Assembly (NCBI RefSeq): GCF_000744935.1
Contig: NZ_JQMW01000009.1
Coordinates: 930,001-994,000 of the forward strand
From: Clostridium sp. KNHs214
GTDB lineage: Bacteria; Bacillota; Clostridia; Clostridiales; Clostridiaceae
DNA: 64,000 bases
Direction: 5' to 3'
Below, piece after piece: positions 40,426 to 48,833 of the stretch. Positions within the stretch are counted from its first letter, which is position 1. Each line of letters opens with the position of its first letter. Below the pieces are notes generated by a model. That model did not search any database and was not told the DNA's origin. It was given only the letters and a program-made list of their open reading frames with translations. Position numbers and translations under genes: made by a program.

Positions 40426-41952
40426 TTAAACTATTTTATTGTTTATAAATCTTCTATATTGAATAGCTTCTACCAAATCTATTTCTCCTATATTTTTATT
40501 TTCTCTTAAATCAGCTATAGTTCTAGCAACCTTTAATATCCGGCTGTACGCTCTAGCACTTAAGGAAAATTTTGAGTATAACTTCTCTAATAAATCATTA
40601 CCTTTTTTATCTAAAATACAGTATTTATTTATTTCATTTACATTCATCTGTGAATTAGTAAAAATTTTATTATCTTTAAATCTAATATTTTGGATTTCCC
40701 TAGCCCTCTTAATTCTTTCTCTAATATTCTTAGATCCCTCAGACTTTTTTGAACTTTTTATTTCTACATAAGAAAGTGAATTAACATAAGAAAAAACGTC
40801 TATTCTATCGAGCAAAGGCCCTGAAAACTTATTCAAATATCTTTCTCTATCGTATTCCGTACAAGTACATTCTCTAACCCCTGAAGAATAAAAACCACAG
40901 GGACATGGATTTAATGCAGCAACTAGCATAAAGTTGGCTGGATACTTTACGCTGCCATTATATCTTGAAATTAGTATTTCTCTATCTTCTAGTGGCTGCC
41001 TAAGCACATTTAACACTCCTTTATCAAATTCCAGTATTTCATCTAAAAACAGCACTCCGTTATGAGCTAATGATATTTCTCCTGGCATAAGTTCTCTTCC
41101 ACCACCAACTAGTGCAATTTTTGAGGTGGTGTGGTGAGGGCTTCTAAAAGGTCTTTTAGTAATTATATTTTTTTCTTTATCTAAATTACCCGAAACACTG
41201 TATATCTTTGTAACTTCAATTGCTTCTTCATATTTCATAGGTGGCAAAATAGAAGATATTCTTTTAGCTAACATAGTTTTACCTGAACCTGGAGGTCCAA
41301 ATAAGGCTATGTTATGTCCACCTGCAGAAGCTACTTCAATAGCTCTTTTAGTGCTTTCCTGACCCTTAACATCACAAAAATCTAACTCATCATCATAATT
41401 TCCAAAAGTCTCCCTCGTTGACTCATATGGAAGTAAGTCCCTATATTGAATATAGCTTACTACTTCTTTCAAATGCTTAAATGCAAATATTTCTGCCCCT
41501 TTTATTAGGCTGCATTCTTCTACGTTATCATAGGGTACTAAAAATTTTTCAATTCCACTATCCATTCCCTCCATAACTACAGGTAATGCCCCTTTAACCC
41601 CTTTTAACTCACCATTTAGAGATAACTCCCCTATGAATAAATATTCTTCTAAATCTTCACAGCATATCTGATTAGTTGCAATAAGAATACCCACCGCTAT
41701 AGGCAAATCCAATAAAGCTCCTTCTTTTTTTAAATCAGCAGGAGCTAAGTTTATAGTAATTCTACCTATGGGAAACTCATATCCACAGTTTTCTATAGCT
41801 GCCCTAACTCTTTCTTTAGATTCCTTAACAGACACATCAGGAAGTCCTACTATATTAAAACAAGGTAGTCCACTAGATATATGTATCTCAACTCTCACTA
41901 TATTGCCTTTTATACCACTAAGGCTTGCAGTATTAATATTTGTAATGGCCAT
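40426..41952 (-). CDS. YifB/ComM-family Mg chelatase-like AAA+ helicase
   Basis: About 508 residues. An N-terminal ribosomal S5/Lon-like fold (FNIVGLPDVSVKESKERVRAA) precedes a AAA+ module with GPPGSGKTMLAKR (Walker A), LFLDEILEF (Walker B) and a Cys pair CPCGFYSSG....CTC. Gram-negative ComM is a branch-migration helicase used in transformation; the Firmicutes role is less studied. ATG 41952 is chosen because GGAGGG lies just before it; the frame runs nine codons further. It faces away from yraN. Confidence 0.94.
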   Translation of the reverse strand: MAITNINTASLSGIKGNIVRVEIHISSGLPCFNIVGLPDVSVKESKERVRAAIENCGYEFPIGRITINLAPADLKKEGALLDLPIAVGILIATNQICCEDLEEYLFIGELSLNGELKGVKGALPVVMEGMDSGIEKFLVPYDNVEECSLIKGAEIFAFKHLKEVVSYIQYRDLLPYESTRETFGNYDDELDFCDVKGQESTKRAIEVASAGGHNIALFGPPGSGKTMLAKRISSILPPMKYEEAIEVTKIYSVSGNLDKEKNIITKRPFRSPHHTTSKIALVGGGRELMPGEISLAHNGVLFLDEILEFDKGVLNVLRQPLEDREILISRYNGSVKYPANFMLVAALNPCPCGFYSSGVRECTCTEYDRERYLNKFSGPLLDRIDVFSYVNSLSYVEIKSSKKSEGSKNIRERIKRAREIQNIRFKDNKIFTNSQMNVNEINKYCILDKKGNDLLEKLYSKFSLSARAYSRILKVARTIADLRENKNIGEIDLVEAIQYRRFINNKIV

Positions 41953-41997
41953 ATTTTTCCCTCCAAGTTTCATAAACACATATTTTAATTCTAGACA

Positions 41998-42027
41998 AAT
42001 ATAATTAATATAATCATATTCTTACAA
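41998..42027 (-). promoter_or_regulatory. Possible promoter of comM-dprA-topA
   Basis: TTGTAA (42022-42027) and TATATT (41998-42003) are 18 bases apart on the minus strand, in the divergent gap with yraN. Confidence 0.4.
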
Positions 42028-42051
42028 ATTTATTTAATTGAGAATAAATAG

Positions 42052-42080
42052 TTGCAATTTTCAATCTATTATTGTAATAT
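42052..42080 (+). promoter_or_regulatory. Sigma-A promoter of yraN
   Basis: TTGCAA (42052-42057) and TAATAT (42075-42080) are 17 bases apart on the plus strand. The start codon is 38 bases beyond the -10. Confidence 0.65.
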
Positions 42081-42117
42081 GTCTTTATGCATTCTTCTAA
42101 AAGAAAGGGGATATTTT

Positions 42118-42486
42118 ATGCACCATCTCAATAAGGACATAGGAAAATATGGCGAAGATATGGCACAAAACTACTTAGAGAATTTAGGATATATAATATT
42201 AGATAGAAATTTTTCTTGCAAATTTGGAGAAATTGATTTAATAGGAAAAGATAACAATTATATAGCTTTTGTAGAAGTAAAAACTAGGTATAGCACCTTG
42301 TATGGATATCCTCGTGAGGCTGTTACCAAAAACAAACAATTAAAAATTTATAAAGTAGCTCAATTGTATATATTAAAGAAAAAGCTTTTCAAGAACAATT
42401 TTAGATTTGACGTTATGGAAATAATATTAAATAGTAATGAAGACAAACCTTCTATAAAATTAATAAAAAATGCGTTTGGAACGTAA
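42118..42486 (+). CDS. YraN/UPF0102-family predicted nuclease-fold protein
   Basis: About 122 residues with the restriction endonuclease-like core GEIDLIG.......FVEVKTR, the PD-(D/E)xK-type residues of UPF0102. Its function is not established. It is the only plus-strand gene before 61 kb and lies between comM and rnhB, where the family is usually co-directional with them. ATG 42118 follows AAGGGG. It has its own promoter and shares a bidirectional terminator with rnhB. Confidence 0.93.
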   Translation: MHHLNKDIGKYGEDMAQNYLENLGYIILDRNFSCKFGEIDLIGKDNNYIAFVEVKTRYSTLYGYPREAVTKNKQLKIYKVAQLYILKKKLFKNNFRFDVMEIILNSNEDKPSIKLIKNAFGT

Positions 42487-42545
42487 AAATAAAGAGAACT
42501 GTCCAAAATAAAATTTTGAAACAGCTCCCTCTATTTTTTTATATA
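42485..42545. terminator. Bidirectional terminator between yraN and rnhB
   Basis: An interrupted hairpin pairs AGAG...CTGT...AAAAT with ATTTT...ACAG...CTCT. It is followed by seven T on the plus strand and by TTTATTTTT on the minus strand. It lies at the junction of the two convergent genes and reaches the rnhB stop. Confidence 0.75.
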
Positions 42546-43360
42546 TTTTTTAAAAAACTCATTCTATGTATACTAGTTATTCCCCTACTCTTTATGGCTT
42601 TTATATGTTCTTCAGTACCATAACCCATATTCTTATGAAAACCATAGCCTTCATAGGCGTTAGAGTATTCTATCATAATATTATCTCTGTATACTTTAGC
42701 TAAAATTGATGCACAAGCTATAGATGCACTTTTAGAGTCTCCTTTAACAACCGCTTTGTTAGGCAAACTAATCCCTTTTATTTTATATCCATCTGATAAA
42801 ACTATGCTAGGTTTTAAAGCTATCCCTTCAGATGATTCTAAAAGAACTTGATTATTGCACCATCCTATTCCCTTACTATCTATTTCTTTATTGTTTATTA
42901 AACATATTTTATACGATAAAGCTTTTTTCTTTATAATTTCACTCAATTCTTGCCTTTTTTTTGCAGCCAGCTTTTTTGAATCATTTAATCCAAGTATCAT
43001 ATCTTTTGTATCTGTGTTATTCAAATCTAAAACTACTGCTGCAGCTACTATGGGCCCCGCTAGTGGCCCTCTACCTACTTCATCTGCTCCTATAACATAT
43101 CTATCCTTAGAATATACTTTATCAAAATTATACATATTCGTAACTCTTTTTATTTCTTTTTCCATACTTTCTCTATATTTCAATAGACTTATGGCTAGTT
43201 TATTAACAGACTTTCTGCTATCATCTAATAAGCTCTTGGTTAAATTTAAAAAATCTTCTTCATTTATATTAAGAAAATTTTCTTCTGTATGTTTAACTAA
43301 ATCCTTTATTTCTTTAACATTTCTATGCCCCAAATCCACAGGGTAAATATCAAAGCCCAT
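42539..43360 (-). CDS. rnhB: Ribonuclease HII
   Basis: A 273-residue RNase HII. The catalytic core begins with GADEVGRGPLAGP (Asp-Glu) and continues with the LNDSKKL and KGDSKSASIACASILAKV segments carrying the other acidic residues. It removes ribonucleotides from DNA. An N-terminal helical extension of about 85 residues is present, as in other Firmicutes RnhB. It lies 15 bases after rbgA. Confidence 0.96.
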   Translation of the reverse strand: MGFDIYPVDLGHRNVKEIKDLVKHTEENFLNINEEDFLNLTKSLLDDSRKSVNKLAISLLKYRESMEKEIKRVTNMYNFDKVYSKDRYVIGADEVGRGPLAGPIVAAAVVLDLNNTDTKDMILGLNDSKKLAAKKRQELSEIIKKKALSYKICLINNKEIDSKGIGWCNNQVLLESSEGIALKPSIVLSDGYKIKGISLPNKAVVKGDSKSASIACASILAKVYRDNIMIEYSNAYEGYGFHKNMGYGTEEHIKAIKSRGITSIHRMSFLKNI

Positions 43361-43375
43361 ATTTTTTTCTCTCCT

Positions 43376-44218
43376 TTAGGGAGTTTCTAATGAAATTCTT
43401 CCTAGTTTTCCCCCTCTAAATTCATCTAAAATTGTAATAGCTATTCTATTGTAATCTATATTTCTTCCAGCCATAACAGCTCCTCTTTTTATGGCTATAC
43501 TGTCCATGTTTTCTAATGCATCTTCTGATAATCCTTCTAGTTTATACCTTTGAACAATTCTATCTCCATACTGGCCTTGAAGCGATTTTATTAACTCTAA
43601 AGCTAAATCCTCTACATTCATTATCTCATCCTTTATGGCTCCTGTAAATGCTAAATTCAATCCTACCTTTGTGTCCTCAAATTTAGGCCATAGCACTCCT
43701 GGCGTATCCATTAATTCTATTCCTAGCTTAGTTTTTATCCATTGCCTACTTTTAGTAACACCCGGTCTATCACCAGTTTTAGCTCTATTTCCTTTTGCTA
43801 TTTTGTTAATAAATGACGACTTCCCCACATTAGGAATTCCCACTACCATTACTCTAGTGGTTATATTAACTAATCCTTTACTTCTTAGTCTTTCTAATTT
43901 TTCTTTTAGGAGCAAATCTAAAATAGGCTTTATATTTTTTAATCCTTCACCTGTCATACTATTTCCTTGAATAACCTTTATATTTTCCTTAGAAAGTTCT
44001 TTGATCCATGCATTAGTTACTTTTTCTTCCGCTAAGTCAGCTTTATTTAAAAGTATTATTCTAGGTTTCCCCTTACATATCTCTTCTATCTCTGGATTTG
44101 CACTGGATTTTACTATTCTAGCATCCCTTATCTCTATTACAGCATCTACAAGTTTTAAATTTTCTTTTATTTCTCTTCTAGTCTTGGCCATATGGCCAGG
44201 GAACCAATTTATTTCCAT
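43376..44218 (-). CDS. rbgA: Ribosome biogenesis GTPase RbgA (YlqF)
   Basis: About 280 residues of a circularly permuted GTPase. The G4 motif LNKADL comes before G1 GIPNVGKSS and G3 DTPG; the C-terminal RbgA domain completes it. It acts late in 50S assembly, together with L16. ATG 44218 gives the family start MEINWFPGHMAKT. The frame stays open about 47 codons upstream, but that part lies in a repeat element and is unlikely to be coding. AAAGGA precedes the start at 11 bases. Confidence 0.95.
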   Translation of the reverse strand: MEINWFPGHMAKTRREIKENLKLVDAVIEIRDARIVKSSANPEIEEICKGKPRIILLNKADLAEEKVTNAWIKELSKENIKVIQGNSMTGEGLKNIKPILDLLLKEKLERLRSKGLVNITTRVMVVGIPNVGKSSFINKIAKGNRAKTGDRPGVTKSRQWIKTKLGIELMDTPGVLWPKFEDTKVGLNLAFTGAIKDEIMNVEDLALELIKSLQGQYGDRIVQRYKLEGLSEDALENMDSIAIKRGAVMAGRNIDYNRIAITILDEFRGGKLGRISLETP

Positions 44219-44254
44219 AAATATTCTATCCTTTCCTAATTTGATTTTATTTAA

Positions 44255-44409
44255 GTACATGAAAATAAATAACAAGTCAAAGATTCTAGCATATTTTGCA
44301 TCAGGCAAGGAAGCAAGTTCCGTCGCTAGTAAGACTATCGGCGAATTCCGCTGACGCAATATAACGCAAAATAGACTAGCATAATGACTTATTATTTATT
44401 TGAATGTAC
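44255..44409. repeat. Family A palindromic repeat, copy 1
   Basis: A 155-bp imperfect palindrome that matches copy 2 (58255-58409) at 129 of 155 positions by hand count, with no gaps. Its ends are inverted repeats (TACATGA....AAATAAATAA.AAGTCA; 21 of 24 match), followed by a second paired block around CTAGCATATTTTGC. The apex CTAGTAAGACTATC is unchanged between copies. TTAA flanks both ends. It lies 37 bases before rbgA, so it is probably transcribed in the rbgA leader. Confidence 0.85.
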
Positions 44410-44546
44410 CTTAATGCTTAATCAATCTATAGTAACTACTTAAGCAATTATTATAGGAGAGTTTCACATACTAAATCCTACATATACATAAGTAGTTTAA
44501 TTCCTTTTTTAATTTTAATGCTCTTTTTATGTATAAAATAAAAATA
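44410..44546. other. Remaining gap between rplS terminator and repeat A1
   Basis: About 137 bases of A+T-rich DNA with no open frame that carries a ribosome site. A promoter for rbgA-rnhB should be here or inside the repeat, but I cannot name one with confidence. Confidence 0.4.
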
Positions 44547-44575
44547 ATAAAAAAAGGGACTTTAATAGCCCCGTT
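44547..44575 (-). terminator. Intrinsic terminator of rplS
   Basis: GGGGC pairs with GTCCC around TATTAAA, followed by seven T on the minus strand, just after the rplS stop. Confidence 0.8.
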
Positions 44576-44578
44576 TTC

Positions 44579-44926
44579 TTATCTTATTGCTTCTTTAACT
44601 TTAGCAGCTTTTCCAACTCTATCTCTTAAGTAGAATAACTTAGCTCTTCTTACTTTACCAGCTCTTATTACTTCTATCTTAGCTACGCTTGGAGAATTAA
44701 CTGGAAATGTTCTTTCAACTCCTACACCTGAAGTTACTCTTCTTACTGTGAAAGTTTCTCTTATTCCGCCATTTTGTTTTTTGATAACTGTTCCTTCAAA
44801 AACCTGAATTCTTTCTCTAGTTCCTTCTTTAATGTTAACGTGAACCTTAACAGTATCTCCAACATTGAATTTTACTAAATCATTTCTTATTTGTTCTGCT
44901 TCTATTGATTTTATGATTTCTAACAT
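44579..44926 (-). CDS. rplS: Ribosomal protein L19
   Basis: A 115-residue L19 with [23 protein letters not shown] and the [15 protein letters not shown]-terminal signature, located at the subunit interface. ATG 44926 is eight bases after GGAGG; the frame has one more ATG two codons upstream. It has its own promoter, a long structured leader and a terminator. Confidence 0.98.
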   Translation of the reverse strand: MLEIIKSIEAEQIRNDLVKFNVGDTVKVHVNIKEGTRERIQVFEGTVIKKQNGGIRETFTVRRVTSGVGVERTFPVNSPSVAKIEVIRAGKVRRAKLFYLRDRVGKAAKVKEAIR

Positions 44927-44932
44927 GTGCAT

Positions 44933-45000
44933 TCCCTCCTTAAAATTATTCGACGTTCTTGCCCAGCTTTACGCAGACAGCGGACCGCCCGTACTAGCAC
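44933..45000 (-). promoter_or_regulatory. L19 leader RNA
   Basis: The GC-rich leader between promoter and rplS (GTGCTAGTACGGGCGG.. to ..GGGCAAGAACGTCG) matches the position and character of the L19 leader known from Firmicutes, a structured 5' UTR thought to bind L19. I recognise it by place and composition; no covariance search was possible. Confidence 0.65.
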
Positions 45001-45007
45001 AAAACAC

Positions 45008-45036
45008 ATTTTACCACAAAAATTGTGTTTTTACAA
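45008..45036 (-). promoter_or_regulatory. Sigma-A promoter of rplS
   Basis: TTGTAA (45031-45036) and TAAAAT (45008-45013) are 17 bases apart on the minus strand, in the trmD-rplS gap. Confidence 0.7.
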
Positions 45037-45048
45037 TATAAATATATA

Positions 45049-45762
45049 TTATTTCAAAGTATTTAATAATTTTCTATCTTCTTTTGTCAATTCTATTTTC
45101 TTAAATAAATCTGGTCTTCTTTTCTGAGTTAACCTTAATGACTGAAACTTTCTCCATTTTCTTATATTTTCATGATGCCCAGATAAAAGAACCTCAGGTA
45201 CTTCTTCTCCTCTAAAAGATACCGGTCTTGTGTACTGAGGATACTCTAACAAACCATCATAAAAAGATTCTTCCTTATAACTTTCACTAGTGGAAAGCAC
45301 TCCAGGTATCAATCTACATATAGAATCTACAATGGGTATACATGCCATTTCTCCACCAGTTAATATGAAATCTCCAAGAGAAATTTCCATATCAATATAA
45401 TTATAAACCCTTTCGTCTATACCTTCGTAGTGTCCACAAATAAAAATTAACTCTTCTTCTTTACTTAAATTTAATGCCATCTCATGATTAAAGCTAGTTC
45501 CTCTAGGACCTAAAAAAATGACTTTGCCTTTATTACAATTTTTCACAGCACTTATAGCATCAACTAGAGGTTGTGGTGTCATAAGCATGCCCGCACCACC
45601 TCCATAAGGATAATCGTCTACCTTTTTATGTTTATCTTCTGAATAGTCTCTTATATTAATGGCATTGATATTCAATATTCTATTTTCTTTTGCTCTTCCA
45701 ATTATGCTGTGATTAAATATACTAAACATCTCTGGGAATAAGGTTAATATATCTATTTTCAT
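45049..45762 (-). CDS. trmD: tRNA (guanine(37)-N1)-methyltransferase
   Basis: About 237 residues of a SPOUT-family methyltransferase. The knotted SAM-binding region is seen in [13 protein letters not shown] and [12 protein letters not shown]; the YPQYTRP and [13 protein letters not shown] segments bind tRNA. It methylates G37 and prevents +1 frameshifts. ATG 45762 starts within three bases of the rimM stop; a GTG at 45777 is also in frame but lies on the ribosome site. The rimM-trmD-rplS order is universal. Confidence 0.96.
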   Translation of the reverse strand: MKIDILTLFPEMFSIFNHSIIGRAKENRILNINAINIRDYSEDKHKKVDDYPYGGGAGMLMTPQPLVDAISAVKNCNKGKVIFLGPRGTSFNHEMALNLSKEEELIFICGHYEGIDERVYNYIDMEISLGDFILTGGEMACIPIVDSICRLIPGVLSTSESYKEESFYDGLLEYPQYTRPVSFRGEEVPEVLLSGHHENIRKWRKFQSLRLTQKRRPDLFKKIELTKEDRKLLNTLK

Positions 45763-45764
45763 AT

Positions 45765-46256
45765 TTATGCTTGCCACTCCTCTACAGGCCTTATAGTTAT
45801 TTTAAAATTATTTATATCTATTTCTCTTACTATATCCCTTAAAGCAGGAACTAATACTTCTTTTTCTCCTTTAACCCAGTACACATCGTTACTTCCTGTT
45901 TTAATAACTTCATATATTTTTCCTATTTTATTTCCTTTTGTATCAAAAACCTCACACTTTACTAAATCTGATATAAAGTATGTGTCTTCTTCTAGAGGTA
46001 CAGCATCTTTTCTGTTAATTTTCAAGTATTTACCTCTGTATTTCATCGCATCGTCCATAGAATTTATTCCATCTAACTTTAATATAACCTTATCCTTTTG
46101 AAATTTCACTCCAAGTATAGTTCTTTCTATATCGTCTATTAATACATGTTTTAAACTTTTAAATCTATTAATATCATCTGTAAGAGGTAATATTTTAAGC
46201 TCACCATGAACTCCATGAGTATTTATTATTTGACCTATATTAAAATACTCTTCCAA
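45765..46256 (-). CDS. rimM: Ribosome maturation factor RimM
   Basis: A 163-residue RimM: N-terminal beta barrel ([16 protein letters not shown]) and a C-terminal PRC barrel ending [12 protein letters not shown]. It binds S19 and helps mature the 30S head. The start is TTG 46256; no ATG or GTG is available in frame before it. The ribosome site AGGGATG is embedded in a hairpin, so translation may be controlled. Confidence 0.95.
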   Translation of the reverse strand: MEEYFNIGQIINTHGVHGELKILPLTDDINRFKSLKHVLIDDIERTILGVKFQKDKVILKLDGINSMDDAMKYRGKYLKINRKDAVPLEEDTYFISDLVKCEVFDTKGNKIGKIYEVIKTGSNDVYWVKGEKEVLVPALRDIVREIDINNFKITIRPVEEWQA

Positions 46257-46264
46257 TATGCATC

Positions 46265-46290
46265 CCTGATTTCTAAAATCATAAATCAGG
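46265..46290 (-). promoter_or_regulatory. Hairpin overlapping the rimM ribosome binding site
   Basis: CCTGATTT (46283-46290 on the minus strand) pairs perfectly with AAATCAGG (46265-46272). The 3' arm contains the AGG of AGGGATG that serves TTG 46256. A second GGAAGG lies before the hairpin. Confidence 0.5.
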
Positions 46291-46449
46291 TTTTCACCTA
46301 CCTTCCTTTTTATATTTTTATCTATTTCACATGTAATTTGAATTACTATATTTATATAGGATTATCTTTAATATATGGTTATATATTTTACCCATCTATT
46401 TCGCGGTTGATACAAATATATATTAAATTTATATATATTAAAGTAATAT

Positions 46450-46484
46450 AAATTAAGAGCTAGGAAAGACCTAACTCTTAATTT
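46450..46484 (-). terminator. Terminator hairpin after khpA
   Basis: A 15-bp stem pairs 46470-46484 with 46450-46464 (one G-U, 5-nt loop). The following sequence ATATTACTTTAATA is only moderately U-rich. Confidence 0.75.
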
Positions 46485-46501
46485 ACGCTTTTAGTATGCA
46501 A

Positions 46502-46729
46502 TTATATGATTTCTACAACAACTCTCTTATTTTCTTTAATAGCTGCTGCTTTCATTACTGTTCTTATAGCCTTTGCTATTCTACCTTGCTTACCAATAAC
46601 TTTTCCCATGTCCTCTGAAGCAACTTTTAATTCTAAAATTATAGATTGCTCACCAGATATCTCATTTACACATACCATTTCTGGGTTGTCTACTAGTGAC
46701 TTTGCTATTACTTCAAGCAATTCTTTCAT
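46502..46729 (-). CDS. khpA: KH-domain RNA-binding protein KhpA
   Basis: A 75-residue single KH domain with the GxxG loop GKQG (VIGKQGRIAKAIRT). KhpA pairs with KhpB/Jag in Gram-positive bacteria and affects cell elongation and many mRNAs. The position between rpsP and rimM is invariant in Firmicutes. It lies 18 bases after rpsP and ends in a terminator hairpin. Confidence 0.95.
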   Translation of the reverse strand: MKELLEVIAKSLVDNPEMVCVNEISGEQSIILELKVASEDMGKVIGKQGRIAKAIRTVMKAAAIKENKRVVVEII

Positions 46730-46747
46730 AAAAAAGCACCCCCAGTA

Positions 46748-47005
46748 TTACTTTGAAGTTTTTTCAGTTATACCAGTCATATTGAATAACTTTTTAACTG
46801 TTTCAGATGGTTGAGCACCATTTTTTACCCATTTCAAAGCTTTTTCTTCATCTATTTTTACAGTAGTTGGTTCAGTTGTAGGATTGTAGTATCCTATTTC
46901 ATCAATAAATCTTCCATCTCTTGGAGATCTTGAATCAGCAACAACTACTCTGTAGAAAGGAGCTTTCTTTGCACCCATTCTTCTTAGTCTTATTTTAACT
47001 GCCAT
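46748..47005 (-). CDS. rpsP: Ribosomal protein S16
   Basis: An 85-residue S16, with the start [19 protein letters not shown] and the [19 protein letters not shown] signature. Assembly protein of the 30S body. AGGAGG precedes ATG 47005. It lies 42 bases after ffh. Confidence 0.98.
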   Translation of the reverse strand: MAVKIRLRRMGAKKAPFYRVVVADSRSPRDGRFIDEIGYYNPTTEPTTVKIDEEKALKWVKNGAQPSETVKKLFNMTGITEKTSK

Positions 47006-47047
47006 TTATATTCACCTCCTTTAAAGGATTCTAATTAGTATTTATAT

Positions 47048-48397
47048 TTAAAAAGGTAGTTTTCCAAATAAACCTTTTTTAAAACCTTTTTGCATCCCTT
47101 TCATTTGTTTCATCATTTTTCTAATAGCTTCAAATTGTTTTAACAGCCTATTTACTTGCTGTACATCAGTGCCAGAACCCTTAGCTATTCTCTTCTTTCT
47201 AGAGGATGAAGAGATAACTAAGTTTGGATTTACTCTTTCTTTTTTAGTCATAGAGTTTATTATAGCCTCAACTTTAGACATTTCTTTTTCACTCTGATCT
47301 AAATCAACACCTTTTAATTGGCTAGAATTAAATCCTGGCATCATTTCGAGAACTTTAGTTAAAGGACCCATTTTCTTCATTTGACTCATAGCTTCTAGGA
47401 AATCCTCAAAATTAAATTCATTATTTAACATTCTTGAACCTATTTCTTGAGCCTTTTTTTCATCTATGGATTGTTGAGCTTTTTCTATAAGTGATAATAC
47501 ATCACCCATGCCAAGTATCCTTGAAGCCATTCTATCTGGATGGAAAACCTCTACCTCGTTCATTTTCTCACCTATACCAACGAACTTAATTGGTTTTCCG
47601 GTGATAGCCTTAATTGAAAGTGCTGCTCCTCCTCTGGTATCACCATCTAATTTAGTTAATATAACACCAGATATATCCAACTGATTATTAAAGCTTTCAG
47701 CTACATTCACAGCATCCTGCCCTGTCATAGAGTCTACTACCAATAATATTTCATCAGGGTTTATATTTTCTTTTATACCTGAAAGTTCTCCCATTAGATT
47801 TTCATCTATGTGTAGTCTACCGGCTGTATCTATGATTACTACATTATTACCATTGCCCTTAGCATGTTCTAAGGATGCCTTAGCTATATCCACAGGACTA
47901 ACTTTATCTCCCATAGTAAACACTGGTACCTCTATGCTCTTTCCAACTACTTGCAACTGTTTTATAGCTGCTGGTCTATATACATCACAGGCAACTAACA
48001 AAGGCTTTTTATTCCTCTTACGCATCTGCAGCGCCAACTTACCTGCCATAGTAGTTTTACCTGCTCCTTGCAAACCAACTAACATAATAACTGTCAAGCC
48101 ACTAGAAGAATATTTTATTTCACTTTCGGTTTTCCCCATTAACTCCGTCAATTCTTCATTTACTACTTTTATAACCTGTTGACCAGGAGTTAAGCTCTCT
48201 AAAACTTCATTCCCTAGACTCTTTTCGCTTACTTTTTTTACAAAGTCCTTGACAATTTTGTAGTTTACATCTGCTTCCAACAAAGCAAGTTTAACTTCTC
48301 TCATAGCTTCTTTAATATCTTTTTCTGATAACTTGCCTTTTCCTTTTAACTTTTTAAGAGTTTCTTGTAATTTAGAAGCTAAACCTTCAAAAGCCAT
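47048..48397 (-). CDS. ffh: Signal recognition particle protein Ffh
   Basis: A 449-residue SRP54 GTPase. NG domain: GLQGAGKTTMAGKLA, DTAGRLHIDENLM, TKLDGDTRGGAA. The Met-rich M domain (about 300-449) ends in MMKQMKGMQKG and binds 4.5S/scRNA and signal peptides. It targets membrane proteins together with FtsY, encoded two genes upstream. It lies 11 bases after ylxM in a shared operon. Confidence 0.98.
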   Translation of the reverse strand: MAFEGLASKLQETLKKLKGKGKLSEKDIKEAMREVKLALLEADVNYKIVKDFVKKVSEKSLGNEVLESLTPGQQVIKVVNEELTELMGKTESEIKYSSSGLTVIMLVGLQGAGKTTMAGKLALQMRKRNKKPLLVACDVYRPAAIKQLQVVGKSIEVPVFTMGDKVSPVDIAKASLEHAKGNGNNVVIIDTAGRLHIDENLMGELSGIKENINPDEILLVVDSMTGQDAVNVAESFNNQLDISGVILTKLDGDTRGGAALSIKAITGKPIKFVGIGEKMNEVEVFHPDRMASRILGMGDVLSLIEKAQQSIDEKKAQEIGSRMLNNEFNFEDFLEAMSQMKKMGPLTKVLEMMPGFNSSQLKGVDLDQSEKEMSKVEAIINSMTKKERVNPNLVISSSSRKKRIAKGSGTDVQQVNRLLKQFEAIRKMMKQMKGMQKGFKKGLFGKLPF

Positions 48398-48408
48398 AGC
48401 CGGACCTC

Positions 48409-48759
48409 CTATATATTTTCTATATCTCTTTTAACACTGTGAAGAATTCCTTTTTTATCTTCATCATCTATACTACTTATTAATCTGTCTATATTTTTAT
48501 TCAATCTATCTAAAATTTTTTTTCTATTTAAATACTTTTCTAGCAAAGATAGCTTTTCTTCATACTGAAATAAAAGTTTATGGCATCTTTTAGTAATATC
48601 ATGTATGGCTTGCCTGCTAGTATTTGTTATATTGGATATTTCAGCTAAAGATAAATCGTCATTATAATATAAATCCATTATATCTCTTTGTTTTTCTGTT
48701 AATAGACTCCCATAAAAGTCTAGTAATAAAGAAATTTGGACTCTTTCCTCCATAACCAT
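48409..48759 (-). CDS. ylxM: YlxM-family SRP operon DNA-binding protein
   Basis: About 116 residues with a sigma-70 region 4-like helix-turn-helix ([21 protein letters not shown]). YlxM homologues lie next to ffh in most Firmicutes. Streptococcal YlxM binds SRP components and modulates SRP/FtsY GTPase activity. Start choice is uncertain: ATG 48759 lies six bases after GTGAG, ATG 48753 is the alternative. It is the first gene after a consensus promoter. Confidence 0.92.
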   Translation of the reverse strand: MVMEERVQISLLLDFYGSLLTEKQRDIMDLYYNDDLSLAEISNITNTSRQAIHDITKRCHKLLFQYEEKLSLLEKYLNRKKILDRLNKNIDRLISSIDDEDKKGILHSVKRDIENI

Positions 48760-48777
48760 CACCAACTCACAAAAATT

Positions 48778-48806
48778 ATAATATCAAATTGTTTTATTCA
48801 TGTCAA
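48778..48806 (-). promoter_or_regulatory. Sigma-A promoter of ylxM-ffh-rpsP-khpA
   Basis: A perfect TTGACA (48801-48806) is 17 bases from TATTAT (48778-48783) on the minus strand, just past the ftsY stop. Confidence 0.85.
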
Positions 48807-48833
48807 GTACTTTTACTTAACAGAACATTTTTT

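Noticed and set aside
42855-43346. A 163-codon plus-strand frame
   Set aside because: Antisense to rnhB, no ribosome site and no recognisable motif.
44219-44359. N-terminal extension of RbgA by 47 residues
   Set aside because: The extra part is the inner portion of repeat A1; the family start MEINWFPGHM and the ribosome site support ATG 44218.
46370-46430. TTGTAT...TAAAAT as rimM promoter
   Set aside because: The spacing is 19 bases, outside the normal range, and no second feature supports it.
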